Source of the DNA: CAYUYM01 sp964449305
GTDB taxonomy: Bacteria; Bacteroidota; Ignavibacteria; SZUA-365; CAYQST01
Direction of reading: 5' to 3'
NCBI GenBank assembly: GCA_964449305.1
Contig: CAYUYM010000042.1
Span: 1-19,857, forward strand
Length of the DNA stretch: 19,857 nt
This document shows, piece after piece, positions 16,280 through 19,857 of this stretch. The notes below the pieces were generated by a model. That model was not told where the DNA came from. It did no database searches and saw only the letters and a program-made list of their open reading frames with translations. The first letter of the stretch is position 1, and every line of letters starts with the position of its first letter. Position numbers and translations under genes: made by a program.

Positions 16280-18937
16280 TCATTCCTCCTGACGGTGATC
16301 AACATGGGGGAAGCGCAGCGTGAAGGCCGCTCCTCCTTCAGGCCCGGGCCCCGCAGTGAGGACTCCTCCAAGCGCTTCGGTCAGTGCGCGCGCAATGGAG
16401 AGCCCCAGTCCCGTGCCTCCGGGGAGTGCGCCTGGACCGCGGTAGAACTTGTCAAACACCCTGTCAGCCTGCGCGTCCGGGAGGCCCGGTCCGTCGTCGC
16501 TCACGGTGATGCTCCACGCACGGGCGTCGCTCATGGCGGTGATGCCGATGCTGCTGCCCTGCGGCGTGTGGACGCAGGCGTTGTGGAGGATGTTCGTGAG
16601 CGCGTGCGTCAGGAGGCCGAAGTCGGATCGGATGAGCGGCATGCCATCGGGCCTGGTGACTTCGATGGCATGCGTCGCCAGCTCTGCGCGCAGACCATCA
16701 ACTGCGGCGTTGATCACATCACCAATGTCACACCAGTCGACAGCGGGGGCGATGCGGTCGGATTCGATCCGGCTCATGTCCAGCAGGTTCTCCACAAGGC
16801 GGTTGAGTCGCAGGGCCGCCGTCCGGATCTCATCGGCAAGGGGATCGGGGGATGCGGGCGCATGGGCGATCATCGCATCGGTGGCGCTGATGATGGCGGC
16901 CAGCGGTGTGCGCAGCTCGTGCGAGATGGAGTTGAAGAGGGAGGCATAGAGGCGCTCCGATTCGGCGGTGAGCGCAGACTGGGCGGTCATCTCGTTGAGG
17001 AACTCGCGATCGAGCGCCAGGGTGATCTGCCGGATGAAGCTCTCGACCAGGGAGTCCTGCTCCGGCCCATGGAGGGACGGATCCGGATCGCGCAATCCGA
17101 TCACGCCGAGAGTGTAGCGCGGGCCGACAAGGGGATGGTACGTGGCAGCAGTCATCGGCAGGGTTTCCGTGCCATGCCCTGCGGGCTGCTCGTTCCAGTA
17201 CACCCACGACACCACGCCCCGATCATCGTCCGGCGGGCGGTAGGTGGAGGCGGGATGCGGCCGGTCCGGGATCTCGCCATCATGGTCGCTGATGAAGAGC
17301 GCGCACGCGGCGCCCAGCGCCGTCTCCATGTGCGTGACGGCCGCCGTCGCCACGTCGTCCACGGAGCGCGCACCCGCAAGGTCCCGCGTCAACGAGTAGA
17401 GCGCGGACGTCCGCTGCTCCCGCAGGCGCAGGAGGCCCTCATGTTCACGGCGCCGTGCGGTGAGCATCCCTCCGAGAAAGGCGATCACGAAATACGTGAT
17501 GATCATCACGGCGTCCTCGATGCGCTCCACAGCGAAGGTGAAATGGGGCGGGATGAAGAGGACGTCCCAGATCACGGCACTCAGCGTCGCTGCCAGGAGG
17601 ATGGGGCCGCGACCGACGACGAAGGACAGCAGTGTCACGACAAACAGGAACACGAGGGCGACGGTGTAGTAGCCGGTGAAGGGGGCGAGGAGCAGGCATC
17701 CCAGCGCAGCAGCCACGGTGGAACCCGCGGCGATGGCATACTGCCGTGGCTGTGGCGGATCCGGCATCCGGGTCGACCGGTCACGCGCCTGATGGTCCCC
17801 CGGTGTCCCGCCGATGATGTGGACATCGAGATCTCCGGAGAGGCGTGTCAGGCGGTCGATCAGGGTCTGACGCCAGGGCCGCGACCGTTCGCCGGATTTG
17901 CCGACAAGGATCTGGGAGGCCCGCTGTTCACGGGCGATGCGGATGAGTGCCCGGGCGATGTCGGCATCATCGGTGGTCACGATGGTGGCGCCGAGCTGCC
18001 GTGCGAGGGCGAGATTGGCGGCGAGTGTCCCCTGCCTGTCCGCATGAGGTCTCCGTGGATCACGCACAACCACGGCGATGAGTGCCGAACCAAGGGCCGA
18101 GGCCATCTGCCGGGCCCAGCGCAGCACGACGGCACTGTGCGGTCCCGGCCCGACGCCGACCACGATGCGACGGCCGCTCTTCCAGGTGCTCGACACACCT
18201 TCGGCATGGATGTAGTCGCGCAGCTGGTGATCGAGCCGCTCGGCCGTGGCGCGCAGGGTGAGCTCGCGCAGGGCCGTGAGGTTGTCCCGCCGGAAGAAGC
18301 GCTCGCGTGCCAGGCGCGATTTCTCCGGTGCGTAGACCCGGCCCTCCGCCAGCCGCACCAGCAGCTCATTGACGGGGATGTCGATGATTTCGATCTCGTC
18401 CGCCGACTCGAACACCGTGTCCGGCACCGTTTCGCGCACCGTCGTGCCGGTGAACTCGCGCACCGCGGCGGAGCGTGAGTCGATGTGCTGCACGTTGAGC
18501 GTGGTCAGAACATCGATCCCCTGCGTCAGCAGCTCCTGGACATCCTGCCAGCGTTTCTCGTGCCTGGAGCCGGGGACGTTCGTGTGCGCCAGCTCGTCGA
18601 CGATGACCAGGGCGGGGCGGCGGGCAAGCACGGCGTCGATGTCCATCTCCTCGAGCGTGATGCCCCGATGGTCGAGATTCCGCCGTGGAAGCAGCTCCAG
18701 CCCCTGCGTCAACGCCTCCGTCTCCGGCCTGCCATGCGTCTCCACCCAGGCCACGACCACATCAATACCGCGTTCCCCGGCGGCACGTGCCGCCTGGAGC
18801 ATCGCATACGTCTTGCCGACACCGGCACACATGCCGAGAAAGATCTTCAGGGAGCCGCGTGTCGCACGTTCCTCCTCACGCTGAAGCATGCGCAGGTAGG
18901 TGTCCGGATCGCGGCGGGGTGTTGGGGATGGATCCAT
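16280..18937 (-). CDS. kdpD: KdpD, membrane-bound potassium/turgor sensor histidine kinase
   Basis: An 885-residue sensor kinase that phosphorylates KdpE. Domains: N-terminal KdpD domain with Walker A at 35-43 (GMCAGVGKT) and DE of Walker B at 114-115 (VIVDELAHTN); a universal-stress-like domain at about 253-374; transmembrane segments at about 397-491; a GAF-like domain at about 520-640; and the kinase core with H673 in SISHELRTP, an N box (HNACVHTP), G1 (DDGPGLP), F (FDKFYRG) and G2 (GTGLGLSIA). I chose the ATG at 18937, which lies 1 nt after the kdpC stop. An upstream in-frame ATG at 18964 would overlap kdpC and add nine residues; neither has a strong ribosome-binding site. With this start the phospho-histidine has the number reported for E. 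coli KdpD. Walker A reads M-C-A where the family usually has A-A-P. Confidence 0.95.
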   Translation of the reverse strand: MDPSPTPRRDPDTYLRMLQREEERATRGSLKIFLGMCAGVGKTYAMLQAARAAGERGIDVVVAWVETHGRPETEALTQGLELLPRRNLDHRGITLEEMDIDAVLARRPALVIVDELAHTNVPGSRHEKRWQDVQELLTQGIDVLTTLNVQHIDSRSAAVREFTGTTVRETVPDTVFESADEIEIIDIPVNELLVRLAEGRVYAPEKSRLARERFFRRDNLTALRELTLRATAERLDHQLRDYIHAEGVSSTWKSGRRIVVGVGPGPHSAVVLRWARQMASALGSALIAVVVRDPRRPHADRQGTLAANLALARQLGATIVTTDDADIARALIRIAREQRASQILVGKSGERSRPWRQTLIDRLTRLSGDLDVHIIGGTPGDHQARDRSTRMPDPPQPRQYAIAAGSTVAAALGCLLLAPFTGYYTVALVFLFVVTLLSFVVGRGPILLAATLSAVIWDVLFIPPHFTFAVERIEDAVMIITYFVIAFLGGMLTARRREHEGLLRLREQRTSALYSLTRDLAGARSVDDVATAAVTHMETALGAACALFISDHDGEIPDRPHPASTYRPPDDDRGVVSWVYWNEQPAGHGTETLPMTAATYHPLVGPRYTLGVIGLRDPDPSLHGPEQDSLVESFIRQITLALDREFLNEMTAQSALTAESERLYASLFNSISHELRTPLAAIISATDAMIAHAPASPDPLADEIRTAALRLNRLVENLLDMSRIESDRIAPAVDWCDIGDVINAAVDGLRAELATHAIEVTRPDGMPLIRSDFGLLTHALTNILHNACVHTPQGSSIGITAMSDARAWSITVSDDGPGLPDAQADRVFDKFYRGPGALPGGTGLGLSIARALTEALGGVLTAGPGPEGGAAFTLRFPHVDHRQEE
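16285..16290 (-). promoter_or_regulatory. Ribosome-binding site of kdpE inside the end of kdpD
   Basis: On the minus strand AGGAGG lies 8 nt before the kdpE ATG, just inside the last codons of kdpD. Translation of the two genes is probably coupled, which would help keep kinase and regulator in proportion. Confidence 0.8.
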
Positions 18938-18938
18938 G

Positions 18939-19514
18939 TCATTGCAGGGTGTCAAGTGCGACATTCAAAACTAGCACATTCACGCGTGGCTGTCCAAGCA
19001 CGCCGAATTCCGGATTCCGAATCAGGGACCAGATGAGGGCGTCGAGGAGCTCGCTGCGTCGGAGATCGAAGCCACGCGCGGCGGCGATGCGCGGGGCCTG
19101 CAGAAAGGCCGCCTCCGGGCTGATGTCCGGGTCGAGGCCGCTGGCCGATGTCGTGAGCATGTCCGCAGGAACGGCCACGGTGGAGTCGCAGTGGTTCTCC
19201 GCACGGATATCCCGCAGACGTCCGGCGACCGCATCGTGCAGCGCCACGCTCGTCGGGGCGAGATTGCTCCCGGTCGCCGGCAGCGTGCCGTAGGAGCAGG
19301 CTGATGGACGTCCGTGGAAGTACCGGTCGTCGTGCCACTGCTGACCGATGAGTCGTGACCCGACGGGTGTGCCGTTGCGGAGAATGAGCGACCCATCCGC
19401 CGCCTCGGGCGTGAGAACCGCTGCCAGTGCGGTGACGAGCATCGGATACATGATGCCGGTGAGAAACGACATGAGGGCGAGGAGCAGAAGGGGGCGGGTG
19501 AGTGATGCGGGCAT
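18939..19514 (-). CDS. kdpC: KdpC, subunit of the K+-transporting P-type ATPase
   Basis: A 191-residue subunit of the KdpFABC potassium pump, a single-span membrane protein facing the periplasm. One transmembrane helix occupies about residues 7-30 and is followed by the family signature: YPMLVTALA, ADGSLI, GSRLIGQQW, YFHGRPSA, SNLAPTS, GLDPDISPEAA and a C-terminus RVNVLVLNVALD. Length equals the normal family size. The frame extends upstream of 19514 to 19805, but that part lies over kdpB in another frame and has no family resemblance, so MPASLTRP is taken as the start. The gap to the kdpB stop is 8 nt and to the kdpD start 1 nt. Confidence 0.95.
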   Translation of the reverse strand: MPASLTRPLLLLALMSFLTGIMYPMLVTALAAVLTPEAADGSLILRNGTPVGSRLIGQQWHDDRYFHGRPSACSYGTLPATGSNLAPTSVALHDAVAGRLRDIRAENHCDSTVAVPADMLTTSASGLDPDISPEAAFLQAPRIAAARGFDLRRSELLDALIWSLIRNPEFGVLGQPRVNVLVLNVALDTLQ

Positions 19515-19522
19515 GTCACGGC

Positions 19523-19857
19523 CTACACGATGTGGAGAACGGTGAGAAGGAGATCGATGAGCTTGATTCCCGCGAAGGGGACGATGAGGCCACCAAGGCC
19601 GTACACCAGCAGGTTGCGGCGGAGGATGGCGGCGGCTCCCAGTGGCCGGTAGCGGACTCCCCGCAGCGCGAGGGGCACAAGGGCGAGGATGATGAGGGCG
19701 TTGAAGATGACGGCGCTCAACACCGCGGAATCGGGTGATGACAGATGCATGAGATCGAGCGCCGCCAGTGGACCGCGCGCCTGCCCCATGGCGAGGATGC
19801 CACATGCTTCCTTCGCCGGCCTTGATCTGCTCGCCTCGGCCGTTTTGCTGATCGACG
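19523..19857 (-). CDS. kdpB: KdpB, C-terminal end of the K+-transporting P-type ATPase catalytic subunit (partial)
   Basis: Only the 3' end of the gene is present; the TAG is at 19523-19525 and the 5' part lies beyond the right edge. The last roughly 80 residues are unmistakable KdpB: ALDLMHLSSPDSAVLSAVIF, then IPLAL-like VPLALRG, YRPLGAAAILRRN, YGLGGLIVPFAGIKLIDLLL. This is the membrane-embedded C-terminus of the P-type ATPase that drives K+ uptake with KdpA, KdpC and KdpF. From about 19780 to the edge the frame remains open but is hydrophilic (KTAEASRSRPAKEA) and lacks the SIANDVAKYF-type segment expected there, so this stretch may not be genuine KdpB. Confidence 0.85.
   Translation of the reverse strand, partial: SISKTAEASRSRPAKEACGILAMGQARGPLAALDLMHLSSPDSAVLSAVIFNALIILALVPLALRGVRYRPLGAAAILRRNLLVYGLGGLIVPFAGIKLIDLLLTVLHIV

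Noticed and set aside
15641..18478. A 945-codon open frame on the plus strand opposite kdpD/kdpE
   Set aside because: It lies antisense to two unmistakable genes, its translation is of low complexity with no recognisable domain, and long antisense frames are expected from GC-rich codon bias.
19515..19805. N-terminal extension of kdpC to 288 residues
   Set aside because: The extra 97 residues overlap kdpB in another frame, are rich in Arg/Pro/His and have no KdpC resemblance; the start at 19514 gives the normal family length.

Overview
The window looks like chromosomal DNA of a GC-rich Gram-negative bacterium of the Bacteroidota/Chlorobi (FCB) assemblage, possibly a Kapabacteria- or Ignavibacteria-like lineage. 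The main reason is two type IX secretion (T9SS) C-terminal sorting domains: one on the giant gene, and one on the truncated gene that opens the window. A plausible TTTG-N20-TAATCTTG promoter also fits. The lineage is an inference; no marker gene is present.

Layout. Positions 1-189 (+) are the tail of an upstream T9SS-exported protein. Positions 338-14250 (+) hold three closely spaced genes that look like one operon. The first encodes a 2918-residue secreted protein: signal peptide, DUF7948-like head, seven SBBP propeller repeats, about 24 Ig/PKD-like domains, a cohesin-like module and a T9SS sorting domain. The second encodes a 709-residue outer-membrane protein with a barrel-like N-terminus, a proline-rich linker and two OmpA-like domains. 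The third encodes a 990-residue exported TPR-CHAT protein with an intact His/Cys protease dyad. Positions 14418-15467 (+) are a stand-alone zinc alcohol dehydrogenase with its own candidate promoter. A GC-rich hairpin separates it from a convergent minus-strand kdp operon read from the right edge: kdpB (3' end only), kdpC, kdpD, kdpE.

How the parts may work together. The kdp genes encode subunits of the high-affinity K+-transporting P-type ATPase and the sensor kinase/response regulator that controls it. The left operon is the unusual part. A very long cell-surface fibre, a peptidoglycan-binding outer-membrane protein and an exported caspase-like protease are encoded with gaps of only 38 and 15 nt. 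A surface adhesin/anchor/processing-protease module is a reasonable but untested reading.

The giant gene carries two nested repeat architectures: six units of exactly 240 bp with no indels, then a higher-order A-B-C domain triad repeated four times at 687-693 bp plus partial copies on both sides. At the right edge the kdpB reading frame stays open but loses the expected conserved KdpB sequence, so the last 70-100 bases may be an assembly artefact or a frameshifted stretch. No tRNA, rRNA, CRISPR array, insertion sequence or phage gene was seen. No gene-free stretch exceeds 300 bases.
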